A stretch of DNA of 64,000 nucleotides from Typhlomys cinereus (GCA_023101885.1 JALPQD010000214.1:2480001-2544000), one strand, 5' to 3'. Positions 12,608 through 25,196 are shown, counted from the stretch's first letter. A program made the numbers and translations. Notes: generated by a model from the letters alone, not told the origin.

Positions 12608-12720
12608 CTGCTGGTCTTATACCTATAATCTCATCTAATGAAGCTAAGAAATACTGTTATTAGTTTGAGGCCAGCCTGGGCTATAGACTAAGACCCTGTT
12701 TGAAAACAAAGATCAAAGCA
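12608..12720 (+). mobile_element. B1-like SINE
   Basis: TTTGAGGCCAGCCTGGGCTA and AAGACCCTGTTTGAAAAC are clear B1 blocks. Confidence 0.75.
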
Positions 12721-12764
12721 AAACAAAATTTATTTTCTAAAATTCTCTATTAAAGACAAGTGAA

Positions 12765-12935
12765 ATGGCTCAATGGATAAACATGCTTAACAAACATGCC
12801 TGACAACCTGAGTTCAATCTTTGGAACCCACATAAAGGTAGAAGGAGAGAACCAACATTTGTCCTCTGACTCCTGCCTGAAAACTGTGATACATGTACAC
12901 TATACCCTACAAAAAAATAAAATTACTTAAAGAAT
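12765..12935 (+). mobile_element. B3/B2-type SINE
   Basis: AATGGCTCAATGGATAAACATGC, CTGAGTTCAATCTTTGGAACC, CACATAAAGGTAGAAGG and AGAACCAAC...GTCCTCTGAC are successive blocks of a rodent tRNA SINE of a second type, ending in AATAAAAT. Confidence 0.7.
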
Positions 12936-13037
12936 AATAGCTATTACATTTGTTAACCTCACAGAACTTTGTTCTGTACTATTAACCTCATTTTTAAAAA
13001 AATGAGAGTATATAAGAATTAGTAAATCAAATCATGT

Positions 13038-13223
13038 AAGAAATAAAGGTCCTGAGTTTGGATCCCAAGTCCCAAGTAAAAATGCCCAGTGGAAATAGCA
13101 CTGTATTTGGGCTCTAGTGGGCAGAGCCTGGGAAATCCCAGAGGGAAGCAAAAAGGAGGTAGATTCCCAGGATGATTCCCAAAGACACTTTGGTCCTCCA
13201 CAGGGACACACATCACCTCTGAC

Positions 13224-13270
<47 letters not shown>
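13038..13270 (+). mobile_element. B2-like SINE, 5'-truncated, with (CA)n tail
   Basis: Starts within the head at AAGGTCCTGAGTTTGGATCCC, runs through CAGAGCCTGGGAAATCCCAG and GATGATTCCCAAAG, and ends in 22 CA repeats (13225-13269). Confidence 0.85.
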
Positions 13271-14290
13271 ATTAAGAAAAAAGCACAGCCAATTGCTTAT
13301 TCTTAGCGCTTGTCAGTACTGTGTCTAGTTCAAGGATTTACCAGCTATTTGAGCAGGGACTCAATAATACTTAATGAATGAATCATTAACTTACTAGAAA
13401 TCCTGAGTAGCTCACAAAGATTCTGTGAATCTCCTGAAGTTTTAAGTAAAATATTGAACCCAGGGCACACATGGGAATTTTCATCAGATTATCATTTGAT
13501 GATCCATACCCAAAAAAAGGGTTAAGACTTGTTTGAGTAATGGAGGATCTTTCAGACATTCTACTAATACTATTGGTAGTTACTAAAGACCCAGAGACTG
13601 TGTAGCTAAAACCGGAAGTGCAGATTCTCTAGTTCTACTTAAAAGCAGAATCACACAATAATCAAATAAGGAGGTCACTGAATATTCTCCAAAGAATCCA
13701 AAATGCTTTCCAAAAGCAAGGCCATTTATCAGCTCTCATGAAGCTAGCCCAAATAAATGCTGACCTTTTCATCTAGAAACACTTATGTTCTCGTTAAACA
13801 AATCATAAAAGCAACAGAAGAGCTCTCTGCTTTATACTTAAGTAGAAGGTGATTATTCTTAGGAGTGCATGAGGCATGAGAGAAAGTACTTAATAACAAA
13901 AGAAAACATAGTAAATCTCCTATCATCTAATTTGCTCTTCAATGCTTTACAATTCAAAGTATTTTTTTGCTAAAATAATCACAGCTATATTATGAACTAA
14001 CTACAAAACCCACATAAATGTATATAACAGAGGCTACAGAAAATTTCCTTGAAGTTAGGTACCACTACAAGTGGCCCTCACACTCATCTTCCTGCTCCTT
14101 CCACAAAGACTCAGGGTAAAAGACAATTTTGAAAATTGCAGAAGGATGAAATGAGAATAATTTCTCAAACTTGATTTCATATCAGACTTTAGTTTCTAAC
14201 AGGAAGCCATAAAACATCTGTTTTAAGCAAATAGCATAGGGAAAGCTTTCAGATGAGATGAATAAACTGTATGTTTTACAGGTCTTTTAG
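13271..14290. other. Intronic sequence, nothing recognised
   Basis: No gene, RNA or repeat that I can support. Confidence 0.5.
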
Positions 14291-14552
14291 AAAATACATT
14301 TTGGGAGCTGGGAAGATGGCTCAGGGGATAAGATGTTTCTTGCAAACAGAAAGTCCTAAATTTGGATTCTAGGCCCCATGTAAAAAACACCAGGTGGAAA
14401 TAGCGGAGACCTAAACATCGCCGCCCCCCCCCCCCGCCATGGGCAGAGCCTGGGAAATCCCAGAGCAAAGCAAGGTAGTAGTAGCAATCCATGGTGATTC
14501 CCAAAACCACCCTTGGTTCTCCACAGAGACACACAGTGTCCTCTGATACACA

Positions 14553-14596
<44 letters not shown>

Positions 14597-14622
14597 AAAT
14601 AAATAAATAAAATACATTTTGG
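14291..14622 (+). mobile_element. B2-like SINE with 14-bp target-site duplications
   Basis: Body 14305-14608, flanked by perfect copies of AAAATACATTTTGG at 14291-14304 and 14609-14622. Head GAGCTGGGAAGATGGCTCAGG, an expanded C run at about 14423-14436 in the body, then (CA)n and (AAAT)n tail. Long cysteine-valine open frames on the - strand are the CA tail. Confidence 0.92.
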
Positions 14623-14947
14623 AATTTGTCTGGCAGATTACCTGAGCCTGATATCACAGCAGTAAGTATTAAGCAGTTTTGTGTGTGTGTGTGTGGGGGG
14701 GTAAATGTTCAGTGTGTGACCATTTGCATGCACGTGTATGGACATGAGTATGGGAGTTTAAGCACCAACACTAGAAAACAGTGTAAGTACTAAGTATAAT
14801 GAGGAATCCATCAAAAAATGACAAAATTGTTGCAGAAGATGCTAATCTCTACTTCTGGTACATAAAAGGTCAGGAACATAGTTCAATGGAAGGGGATATT
14901 TGCTGGTCAAGATAAAAAAAATTCCTTAAGTCTTTTAAAAATAATAA

Positions 14948-15042
14948 GAGCGGGTGCCCTAGCCCCTCTTGGCACTCCATGTCTGGAGTCCATGAGTTCC
15001 AACCTTTCTCTTCTCTAATAAACTGTACCTTAATCCTCTAAA
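14948..15042 (+). mobile_element. LTR 3' fragment related to 48410-49025
   Basis: TAGCCCCTCTTGGCACTCC, GTCCATGAGTTCC and CTCTAATAAACTGTACCTTAA parallel the 3' part of the LTR at 48780-48925, including the polyadenylation-type AATAAA. Only the end is present. Confidence 0.55.
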
Positions 15043-15775
15043 AAAAATAATAAGAGCAAAGTAACTTGAATTACCTACACTGAAAACTATAAGACAAGTT
15101 CACTGCTATTACCCCTGAATGGAACATGTATGAAGATGTAAGTTAATGGACCATAAAGCCAGAAAGTAAGTCTTTACTGAGTGAGCTTTATTTACAGACT
15201 GTACCTCGAATAGTCATATCCCAAAAAAAGAAACCAATATATCTGTGACTAGTTTTATGCTATCAACAGATTTCAAATGGAATGTCTGGAAAGGGCAGTC
15301 TTAAAAAGGAGAGTGGGTCCTATATCTAAGTGTGGCCTGGCAGCGTAAACCTGTTGGCCAAGTTTGCTGACTGCTCTTCTGAGCTCACTTTGAGTGGCTC
15401 TAGCAGCAGAAAATCTTTACAGAGTGCTTTATTTAGCCTGAGAATGTGAGTCATTTACTCTGTTAAAGGAGAGCTACTGGCAACAAATGAGGAAGAAGCT
15501 AAAAATGAGTGAATTTCAGAAGTTGACAATATATAACAGCAAGGGAGAAGCATACTTGCCCATGATTAAAATGGAATCCAAATTTCCACAATTTTACTTA
15601 ACAAACACATACAACAGATTATCCTTTTCTAAATCATGGCTTGTATATGAAGCATGTCACTTTATATATGTTTGCAACAGAATAATTCACAAATCTGACC
15701 ACTGCATTGACCACAACATTGCATGGATGGTTTTAATTTGAACAACAACAAAACAAAGTTGAACCAAAAATCAAG
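15043..15775. other. Intronic sequence, nothing recognised
   Basis: An 84-codon open frame at 15487-15741 on the + strand has no start context, splice logic or family match and is not called. Confidence 0.45.
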
Positions 15776-15892
15776 TTAGATGGCCCACACCAGTAATTCT
15801 AGCACTAGGAAACTGAAGCAAGGAGGGCTTGTCAGCCTGGGAACTTAGGTTAGCTGGACTACATAGCAAGTATCAATGACAAAAAGTACTAA
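15776..15892 (+). mobile_element. B1-like SINE
   Basis: GGCCCACACCAGTAATTCTAGC, ACTGAAGCAAGGAGGG and GGACTACATAGCAAG are ordered B1 blocks. Confidence 0.7.
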
Positions 15893-16869
15893 TAAGTATT
15901 AATAATTTAATAATTTTGGTGAGATGAATCTCAGGTGAGTTCAGACAGAATTATGACAGCAATAGTTTATCACAGGATTATAAGAGCCTTACATAAAAAT
16001 CAGCAGTCTACCTGAATCTTATTCACCCTTGTTCTACTAAACTCAGCCTTGAGTGCATAAAATGTTGTATGCAAAATGACATTAAAATAATAATATTAAC
16101 CAACACAGAAGACTGCCATGGAAAAATGAAAAAAAATCTAAAGATGACTTATTTATTCCCAATGATGCTGGATCAATTTGGAACAAAAGTTGTTGATGAT
16201 TCTTGCTGAGATTCACATGCTCAGAACAGTGTTTATTCAGGGCTACAGTGAAAAAGGGTCAGATTCTGTCAGCAAAAGTGCACTGCCAGACATTCAATGT
16301 ACTTTAGCAACAAATGCCAAAGAATATGGATAGCTTGAATGTTTTGAAAGTTTTATGCATGAAATCATCAAGGAAAAAGCACTGCTGAAAAGCATGTGAC
16401 AAAAGTTAAGTGGACAGAATCAGAGTGAAAATCAATTCAACCTAAAAAAAAGTCAGATGGACCAAGGCCAACAGATGTTTAGTCCTCCACAGACTTTCTT
16501 ATCAGATGGCACAAAAGTATTCTGTGTAAATGAGATCCTAACATTGGCTGGGACTGAGAATTCTGCAAGAGATAAATTGTGTTAGAGAAAATATTAATGG
16601 CAAAAAAAAAGCTATTATATGCTTACTTTGCAGGGAGTGCAATGTGCTTCTCTCTACTGGAAAATCTTATATCTTTCTCTAGAATATTCAAATATAACTC
16701 AGACAAGTTCCAATTACTTAATAGTGCTACTCTGTAAAAATGGAAGGACACCAAAGGGTTTTTTTTAATTAGAATTTCTGGTGTCTAATAATGAAGTCAG
16801 ATAAAACTATTTTCCTTCAGTTAATAAAGTAGTAACACATGTTCCAGGTAAACTCCGAACAACAGAAAT
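15893..16869. other. Intronic sequence, nothing recognised
   Basis: No recognisable repeat or gene. Confidence 0.45.
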
Positions 16870-17080
16870 CAAAAAGAGATAAGTCAGCTGGTAAAGTGCT
16901 TGCCATGCAAGCATTAGAAACTGAGTTATCCCCATCTCCCAAAATAAAAGCCAGGAATGGGAACACATATTTGTAATACCAATGGAAAGAGGGAGCCAGG
17001 TAGATTAGTGGGGTGTTCTTAACAGCTAGCATAGTTCCAGGGTGCAGTATGAAGCCCTGTCTCAAAAAACATGGTGGATG
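16870..17080 (+). mobile_element. ID/B1 fusion (B4-type) SINE
   Basis: tRNA-like head GCTGGTAAAGTGCTTGCCATGC followed by B1-like AGGAATGGGAACACATATTTG and GAAGCCCTGTCTCAAAAAAC. Confidence 0.65.
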
Positions 17081-17274
17081 ATTTGTTTATAAGCTTAATA
17101 TGAGAATCAAATGTTTGAGCTAATATATGTAAAACTTCTTAATACAGCATGGCACACAGCAGAGCTCCTGTCAACTCCTGGATATTTATTAACTTCTTTC
17201 TGGGTACCTTTTTTTCTCCTAACTCTTGGGTATAAAGTCTACAATAAAATGCTTTGATTGTATTAATAATTGCA

Positions 17275-17550
17275 GGAAGAGCCAACCCACATGGAGTGGG
17301 ACCATTCTTTGGGCAGGTGGTCTAGATTGGATAAAGCTGGACAAGGCAAGCTAGCAAGTAAATAAACGTGTATTCACCTGTTGCTTTCTGGTCTTGCTGT
17401 GGATGTGTTGTGACCAGTACTGACAGCTCTTGCTGCTGTAATTTCCATGCCATAATAGTGTGCAATTTACAACTGTGAGCCAGGATTAAGGATTATGCAC
17501 GTGCCCCTGCTAATTTACCTTTGGGTTGGTATCTTGTAACCATGTGTAAT
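17275..17550 (+). mobile_element. Rodent interspersed repeat, family B (partial)
   Basis: GAGCCAACCCACATGGAGTGGG, GGTGGTCTAGATTGGATAAAGC, GTGGATGTGTTGTGACCAG and ACAACTGTGAGCC share the layout of the repeats at 36285-36715 and 37790-38215. Confidence 0.5.
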
Positions 17551-19472
17551 GAAATTAGAACAATCACTATTACTTAACTTGGGCAGCATAGAATTTTTGC
17601 CCAATTTCAGGAATGTACACATGGAATCCAAGAAAAGTATACATGGCATGCCACAATGAAATAATTCTTCATGCTTCATGCTTCTCATAACCTTGGACAG
17701 CTAAAAGCAACTGGAAGAAACTACATCCCTTTAGGACATGAAAAATGTTCAAATAGATACTGAACTGAGCATATTAAAATATATTTGGATGCATTAGAAT
17801 ATTTTCAGAATGGGTAGAAATCATCATAAAATTTCTTTGGTAATATACTTGACTTAACTTAAGCAATAAAAAGATGCCTACAGGCTAGAAAGGCTATTTC
17901 GCTATGAAGGAAATGGTTTCATTAAAACTGGTTCAAATCATAATTTGACATTTTTATGAGGTAGTTTATCCTATATTTTCCTTACTTTCTCTTTTAGCAC
18001 ACAAAAGAATTTACATACTTTGAAGTACTCTGAATACATAAACTATCACACAGACTATCCACATATTTACATGAGGATGAGAATTATTCCTTTTCATGTT
18101 GCCACACACCCATTTTTTCAATAGTGATCTGCTGTAAATTACAGTTCAATTATAATAAAATAGTAATTTTTAAATAAATCACAATGTTTATTATCACCTT
18201 TAAAAACTCTTCTTTATTCTGTGACATACTGAACATTGCTGATGCTAATTCAAATAAAAACATATGATTCTAACAGTTAATGTCACTCTAGAACTATATG
18301 AATTTGTAATGATAAAAGGAAAGAAGCATTTCATTTTTCTCTCACAAATTCTTCTATTAAAAAGGTTATGATTTCACCTACTGTCACCAGCAATTTTTAA
18401 GATGGTCCATTCTAAATTTCTAAATACACATTAAAATCATGTGGAAAATACTGAGGAGTTTCCGGTTTAAGACTATATTATCACAATTGCTATCACAATA
18501 GCAATCATTAGAGCAATTCTGATGACTTAATAAAATATCTGGTCCAGATTAAGAAAGCAATGTTCTGTTTAATCAACAGTCCTTTGATAAAAGCAATATG
18601 TATGGGAAAATGTGATGAGAGAAGTAAAGGCCTGGTCCATGAGTACGGTGTTACTGAGAAGGAGCTGAGCCTTGAAGAGCTGGAAACTAATCTCACCACC
18701 AGCAAATAGCCCCTTCAGGTTCTTGTGTGGATGTCTTGAAGAAGACAGTGCACACTACTCCCTACCTTTTCCTCATTTTCACTTTACAACCATGAGGCAA
18801 ATGTTTTTCTTCTAAAACATGCTCCTACTATTATCACAGGCCCAAAGCATCAGACCAACCAAACATAGAAGTCAAAAAACCTTTGCTTTTAGAAAGTTCA
18901 ATATCTTAGGTCTCTGTTTCAGTAATAAAAAACGTCTAACAAACACTACAGTTCAAGAGGTTTATACAACAACACATCTAGAAAAGTAGTTTTCAAATGG
19001 TCACAGACCTTTGAGAAATTTGCAATGCAAACTCTCTTACCATAAAGCTATATACCTACAATTATTCTCTAACTTCTGGGGCTTTCAACCATTCCATTTA
19101 CTTCCCAGGAACATGTGGGTTAATAATCACTAATATAGCATTAATAGGAACAATAGCTGGCTATCAGAGTTATCAACTTCTTCAAGCAATTCATCAACAA
19201 ACTATTTTAAGAGCTATAGTTTTCCTTTGATGCTGCCAAACATATTTTCAGTTGGTACATCAGGAAATAACAGATGCTAGAAATAAAAATAAGACATTCT
19301 TCAAGTTTAAAGCTTAACTATTTGCTTAGAATTCTAAAAATTTGTATATGCATAAATGATGCCTTTAAGTCACTACTTCAATATACATTATGTTTCATTA
19401 ATAATTATGATGAATGTTTGTGTTTGTGTGTGTGTCTGTGTGATATGTAATATAACTGTATAGCATTTACAA
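17551..19472. other. Intronic sequence, nothing recognised
   Basis: Close to 1.9 kb of AT-rich sequence with no repeat or gene I can support. Confidence 0.45.
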
Positions 19473-19562
19473 TGTCTTTTTTTTTTCAATGCTGGGAATC
19501 ATTCAGGTTCTCATACTTTGTAGGCAAGTGCTTTACCACGGAGATACACCTTAAAGCCCCTT
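19473..19562 (-). mobile_element. ID-like SINE
   Basis: T run, then CAATGCTGGGAATCATTCAGG and AAGTGCTTTACCACGGAGATACACC: the reverse of an ID head, diverged from the young copy at 27471-27563. Confidence 0.6.
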
Positions 19563-19580
19563 TTTTAAATTTATTCAATT

Positions 19581-19623
19581 GTGCGTGTGTGTGTGTGTAT
19601 GTGTGTGTGTGTGTGTGTGTGTG
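19581..19623. repeat. (GT)n microsatellite, imperfect
   Basis: GT repeats with one TATG interruption. Confidence 0.9.
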
Positions 19624-20075
19624 CTAAAACAGTAAAGAATGGACTAACACTGCCTATCCATAGTACTCATCATTTTCTCTGTAAATGTCTATAACATTTA
19701 TCAGTAATGATCCAACCTTGGTAAGGATCAATCTCTAGTCATGTCACTGGACTAATTTAGAATTAACAAGTAAATTAAAGCTTTAGTCAACACATGTACT
19801 ATTTCCCATCATTTCATGCCATCCAACAATAGCATGAGGAAATACACAGCATCAGGATATTATTAACATTTCATATGTAAGGAAAATGTGGTTGAAATGA
19901 TAAACAGGTTGTTTAATACATCCAGAACACATGTCAGAACCTGAGTAGAAAACAAATTATTATGGTTGCCAACCAAGTACCTACATTAGCTTCAGTTTGG
20001 CTCATCTCAAAATGACAAAATAAAAGAGACTTGTAGAGAATAGAGGATTATTCATGTTTCATATAGGAAGCTCAA

Positions 20076-20125
20076 AGGAAAGTATTGCAGGGCAGACATG
20101 AGGAAAGTATTGCAGGGCAGACATG
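20076..20125 (+). repeat. Perfect 25-bp tandem duplication
   Basis: A 25-base unit beginning AGGAAAGTATTGCAGG is repeated exactly twice, at 20076-20100 and 20101-20125. 19624-20075 and 20126-20454 show nothing else recognised. Confidence 0.95.
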
Positions 20126-20454
20126 ACAACCCCCCACCCGACTCCAAGGACCTAGCTCTTCTCAGCTTACTCTTTAGTTATCCTCACATGCACGATAGGC
20201 TTCAAGGGTCAAGACATGAGTTAGAACTTTCCAAAGTCACCATACAGCTGAGGAAGTAACTTGGAAAGGGAAGGAAGGTACATATCAACTATTTTTAAAA
20301 GGCTTCTTACAATCTGCAATATAGTTTCTTATTATATACCTCTATCCAAAATAGTCAAAATCTCACACCTGATTACAAAGTAGCGGGACACTGAGGAACA
20401 AGTTAAAACAGATGTTGGAAAGGTTGTAAGTATTTGCTAGAACAATTGTAGCCT

Positions 20455-20765
20455 GTAGTTTGAATGTAAAATGTTCTCCACAAGCTCATGTGTTTACTTG
20501 GTCAGTGACTGGTAGCAATGCCTGAGAGGGCTGTGGAATCTTCTGAAGGAAATACGTCACTGAGGGTAGTCTTTGAAATCTTATATAACCTGGTCCTATT
20601 TCTTATTCTTTCTTGGATTCCTGAGTTTGGATGCAGTATGAGCTAGTCACTATACCTTCTCCATTATGGTCTCTAACTCTGGCACTGTGAGCAAAAGAAA
20701 ACCTTTCCTCTTTAAGTTGCTTTCGTCAGAGTATTTTTTAGAGCATCAGGAAACAAAGACAATCC
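20455..20765 (+). mobile_element. Rodent LTR-like repeat, family A
   Basis: AGTTTGAATGTAAAATGTTC, CTCATGTGTTTACTTGGTCAG, GTGAGCAAAAGAAAACC and AAGTTGCTTTCGTCAGAG give the same order as 5905-6270. Confidence 0.6.
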
Positions 20766-20889
20766 TACATGGAGTAGTTTTGTTTTTTTCTGTCCTAATG
20801 CATCAATCATATATGTATAAACCAGCATACTGAAAAAGTATTAAAGCATATACAGAAATCAATTTTTTTGCTGGAAAAATAAATCATGG

Positions 20890-21064
20890 GGTGGTGGGGA
20901 AGTGCAGTGTGATATAAGCCTGATGACCTGAGTTCCATGCCTGAAATCCATGTAAAGGTGAAAGAAGAGAACCAAATCCATAGTTCTGACTGCCATATTT
21001 TCCCCTGTGATGTACAAACACACACACACACACACACACACGCACGCACACATACGCACACACA
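20890..21064 (+). mobile_element. B3/B2-type SINE with (CA)n tail
   Basis: CCTGATGACCTGAGTTCCATGCC, CATGTAAAGGTGAAAG and AGAGAACCAAATCCATAG, then a CA/CG-interrupted microsatellite at 21017-21064. Confidence 0.7.
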
Positions 21065-21089
21065 TGCTGGTCCAATAGGAGCACAATGC

Positions 21090-21230
21090 TCCTATTATAG
21101 CGCACATCTCTAACACCAATGCTGCTATTATAAGATGGGATTCAGAGACAGGAGAGTCCCTGGAAGCTCAGATACCAACTAGCCTGACGTACCCAGCAGA
21201 AAGCAGTAAAGAAACTCTGTCTTAAACAAA
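21090..21230 (+). mobile_element. B1-like SINE, degenerate
   Basis: GCACATCTCTAACACCAATGC ... AGAGACAGGAGAGTCCC ... AGAAACTCTGTCTTAAAC. Confidence 0.5.
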
Positions 21231-21495
21231 GTAGAAGGTGAAGATGAACGTTCAAGGTTATCCTCCTTGTTTAAAATGCTACTTTCTGGGCTTTAGTGCC
21301 AAATTCATTGCTTCAACTCGGAAGTAGGCTAGGCCTACAAACAGGCAGATTCCTTATTAAATAGCGAGCACACATCTGGTAAGAGAAAGAACTCAGCAAT
21401 GTTCACTTAACAATTTTTCAATAAGAAAGACCATATAGCACTAATTTACCATGTATCTCTCAGGGACTGATTAGATTATCATTCTTGTTGAGGTA

Positions 21496-21745
21496 ACACC
21501 ATAATTTTTTCATGACAAAAAGAAGCAAGAAGATCCTTAAAGTTACCAAAAATTCATATTTGTATATATCAATCTGGGCATTCTATAATAATGCATTCTT
21601 TTATAATAGATTTGTAACATACACCATAATTTTTTCATGATAAAAAGACGCAAGAAGATCCTTAAAGTTACCATAAATTCATATTTGTATATATCAATCT
21701 GGGCATTCTATAATAATGCATTCTTTTATAATAGATTTGTAACAT
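21496..21745 (+). repeat. 125-bp direct tandem duplication
   Basis: Two adjacent 125-base units (21496-21620 and 21621-21745) differ at three positions only. The unit itself matches no family I know. The 82-codon open frame across it is not a gene. Confidence 0.95.
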
Positions 21746-23520
21746 ATCATGGTCAAAAACTGATGGCAAATAAGATAATCATTAAGTACAGAAAAATAAT
21801 GAACTTTAATCTATCCCACAGCATCCAAGCTGGCTGGCTGCAAGACCCTCATCACGTATCCTCAGATGTTCAAGTTCTTATATAAAAAGGTATAATGCCT
21901 TCATGGAGCTTACACACATCTTTACTACAGATCATCTCTGGATTATTTATAAAAACCTAATACAATGAATGCTATACCGACAATTCTTGTGTTATGGATT
22001 TGAGGAAATGATGATCTTATACAGATTCAGTTCAGTGAAAACTTTTTCTTGGAGTTTTTAATCTATATTTGGCTAAATCTACAGTTGTGGAACTTGAGAA
22101 CAGAGTCATTGGTGTTAGGAACTTTATTAGTAAATCCTCCAGGCCTTCCAGCCCCACCTTAAGCACTTTGATATAATACTCTGACCTGAGTAAAAGGAAG
22201 ATTTTCCTCCTTTCTTCCACAGTAGAATAAAATAATCAGAAACATTACATAAAATACATAAGCTACTTGCCACAATTTTTCAGCTAGTCCTACTGATGAA
22301 AATCTGTAAGAAACTATTGGAACAAACTCCATTTTTATAATATGGAGTTTCCCTATTTATAATAAACTCCCTAAAGAAAAATGGCACCTCGATAACCTGG
22401 CAAACTCCTCAAACCCCATGTACTATGAAGACTAATGAAAAAGTACTTAAATACTGTTTAAAAAGTGATGGTAACACTGCCACCCCTTAACCACTTGTCA
22501 TAATTTCACTTAAGACAATCTGGGTATACTGTGACTAAAAACAAAAAGAAAACAAAATGGAAAAACAAAACAAAAAAGAGGGAACAGCTACTTGGAATTT
22601 GCATTAGTGTAATCAGCAATCAGCATAACAAAATGTTTCCAATTGTTCCATTAATTCAACAGAAAAATATGTTTCCAAATTTCTGACATGTAGACACAAA
22701 CTTCATCTCCAGAAGCTTTCTGTTTCTTATTCTTAATATACAGAGAAATGCAAGGCTATCCAAAAATGTTGTGGTTTTATTTGCTTTCTGTTTATTTGTT
22801 TATGGATCAACTAAAGCAGAAAACAAACTAACTGCATTTTAGGAGACTTTCTCTAAGTGTCTTAACATATTATTTGATGGTGTACAATTACTAAATTATA
22901 AACTACAGCTCTTCTTCACCCTGCATGTGCTCTAAAATCAACTAGGAAAAAAAAATGCCACCCTCTTAGCCAAAGCCTAGGCCCATCTATCAGAATTTAC
23001 TGGTAGACCCCAGGATAGCATACTTTCCAAGTGTCCCCTAATGTACAGCAGGATTAGAACCACAGAATTCTAAGCACAGAACTCTAATTTACATCTGAGT
23101 TAACTAAGACTACTAAGCCTCAGAAAGAATGAATGGTTTCCATACAATTAATTGCACAAATACCAGGTTCAGCTTTGCAGCTTTGTATGGTTGGCACTTG
23201 CCCCCTGTTCTCACAGCTTGCTAACCTTTGGAAATGGAAAGTTCCTACATTAACAGGTAGACCGGAATTAGATAACAACAAATGCAAAAATTCTGTTAAA
23301 TCTCTCTTCTAGGCACAACTCCAAATTTCTTAATGGGAAAATAAGGAATTTTACTACATAATGAAGTTAACTGCAAAATTCTAGTATATTTGCTTTGGAA
23401 TTTAAAGTTCAAGAATAAAAAATATAAAGATTGGTAAGGTAAATTAAATGCAACTTCTTCTGGAAAACACTATACACAAGTAAGGACAAATTACTTTAAA
23501 AATTTTTTTATTATTTATTC
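21746..23520. other. Intronic sequence, nothing recognised
   Basis: About 1.8 kb with no gene or repeat I can support. Confidence 0.45.
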
Positions 23521-23795
23521 AATTGTGCGTGTATGCGCGCATGTATGTATATGTGTGTGTATGTATGTACATATGTGCAGAACCATGGAGGAATTCGGGA
23601 ACCACCATGAACCCCCTCCACCTCCACCTAGTTTACTCTGCCCGGGGATTCACAGGCTCCGCCCTACGAGGACCAGAAACGCAGGCCGCCCCTGCTTCCA
23701 CCTGGCATCTATACGTGTGGTCTAGAATCTGAACTCAGGACCTTCTGCCTGCAAGGCAGAGGCTTAACCCCTGAGCCACCTCTCCTCTTTTTTAA
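23521..23795 (-). mobile_element. B2-like SINE, GC-rich subfamily
   Basis: Reverse of the head ends at ...AGGAGAGGTGGCTCAGGG; the body carries GGCGGAGCCTGTGAATCCCC and GGTTCCCGAATTCC, as in the copy at 38747-39038. CpG-rich compared with the other copies, so probably younger. Confidence 0.85.
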
Positions 23796-24950
23796 TTGAA
23801 CATTATTTCTTTTTTAAGAATAGTTATACATTTCTTTTGTAAGTACAGGAGTAAAGATAGGAAGTTCATTTTAAAAATCTAGATTTTCTGTTTTAATTAG
23901 TCTTCAACCCACCACAGAAACAAAGTTACTTACTGTCCCATATTCCTTGGAATGTTTAAATTTTCACTGCACACAGTGACATTTCCATTTTCAAATAATG
24001 GAAACAACACAGAAACGAAGAGACTACTTCCAAATAAAAATACAATAATCTAATTGAAATATGTATATATGTTTGTGTTTCATGATAAAGTATGTAACAG
24101 AAGAGAATCTTAAGAATAATCTTCAACTTTCTAAAGCCTGTTTATCAATAACTTAAATTAGAAACATATTTCACTATCAATACTTAAAAAAGATGAGATC
24201 CAACCTAATATTTATTTCTCAATTTTATAAAATAATTAGTTTAATGCAAAGTAGACATTCTCATTGCCCTATCTTAAGAAGCACCTGCATATTCTGAAAA
24301 AACAAGATGAATTTCAGCCTACTATGACCCAATTCTTTAAATCTCTATAACAATGCTTGCCTGGTTTCATTTTGTATCTTTCAAAGTTACACTCAATCTT
24401 CAGTCAAAAATGTTGTGAAAGCAACAATATAATCTAAATTATTTCCCTTCATTATATATCCTATGATTTTCTTGTTTTCCTTATTTTTGCTAAAACAATA
24501 AGCTAGTTTTACAAGGAATTATATGCCAATATGAAGGCAATATCCTTTCCTAATTTAAAATAACTACAAGGTTGCAGAGTACACTACTAAATTTATAATC
24601 AGCTTAAAGATAATGTGTTAAAAGTACAATCAAACATGTCATAACAGAAGAAAGCCTTGGTAATCACAAGTAGTGCCATGTTAGTTGGGTTTTTAAAGAG
24701 TAGCACAATACTATGAAAAATCGCCACCCAGTGATGTGAATGAAAACTGCAATTTGTTTTTGTATAAAATGAGTACCCAGGAGAACTTCATCAATGAACG
24801 ACGGAATAGCTATTGAATTCTTATGTGAAATAGACAGGGTTTTTTTTTTCTACTAGATTTTTTCTCTTTTATTCTTATTCAGCATACTCCTTCTAAAAAG
24901 GATAAAAGTTTATAGGAAATCTTAAAAGACTTTCTAACCAAGTGTGAGCT
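23796..24950. other. Intronic sequence, nothing recognised
   Basis: AT-rich, no repeat or gene that I can support. Confidence 0.45.
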
Positions 24951-24954
24951 AATT

Positions 24955-25072
24955 GTAAAATACTCAAGATATTCCTTTATTAACAAAAGTACCTCAATTC
25001 TGCTTGGACTCACAATTTCCAGTCTTCATCTGTTGACTTCATTAATTCAGCAATAGCATCTGATAGTTTGAT
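24955..25072 (-). other. Terminal-exon-like segment of unknown gene
   Basis: On the - strand the acceptor TTGTATGTTTTAG is followed by a 20-codon open frame in phase 0, IKLSDAIAELMKSTDEDWKL, then TGA (25012-25010). An AATAAA follows about 30 bases later (24981-24976). The peptide looks like a normal acidic amphipathic C terminus. An alternative donor T|GTGAGT overlaps the stop. It is not in frame with the UMAD1 exon at 30217, which ends in phase 1. I do not recognise the peptide. Confidence 0.25.
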
Positions 25073-25196
25073 CTAAAACATACAACTTTTAAGCAAGAAT
25101 ACTGCCCCTCAGGAGGAACAGCATTCTCAAGTGAAAAAAAAAATCACTTTTAGCTTTAACCATATAGCTGACTATGGCCTTTAAAAATATATTATA

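Noticed and set aside
13032..14657. Open frames beginning with alternating Cys-Val residues
   Set aside because: These are CA microsatellite tails and bodies of B2-like SINEs read on the - strand; the same pattern recurs at every CA-tailed copy.
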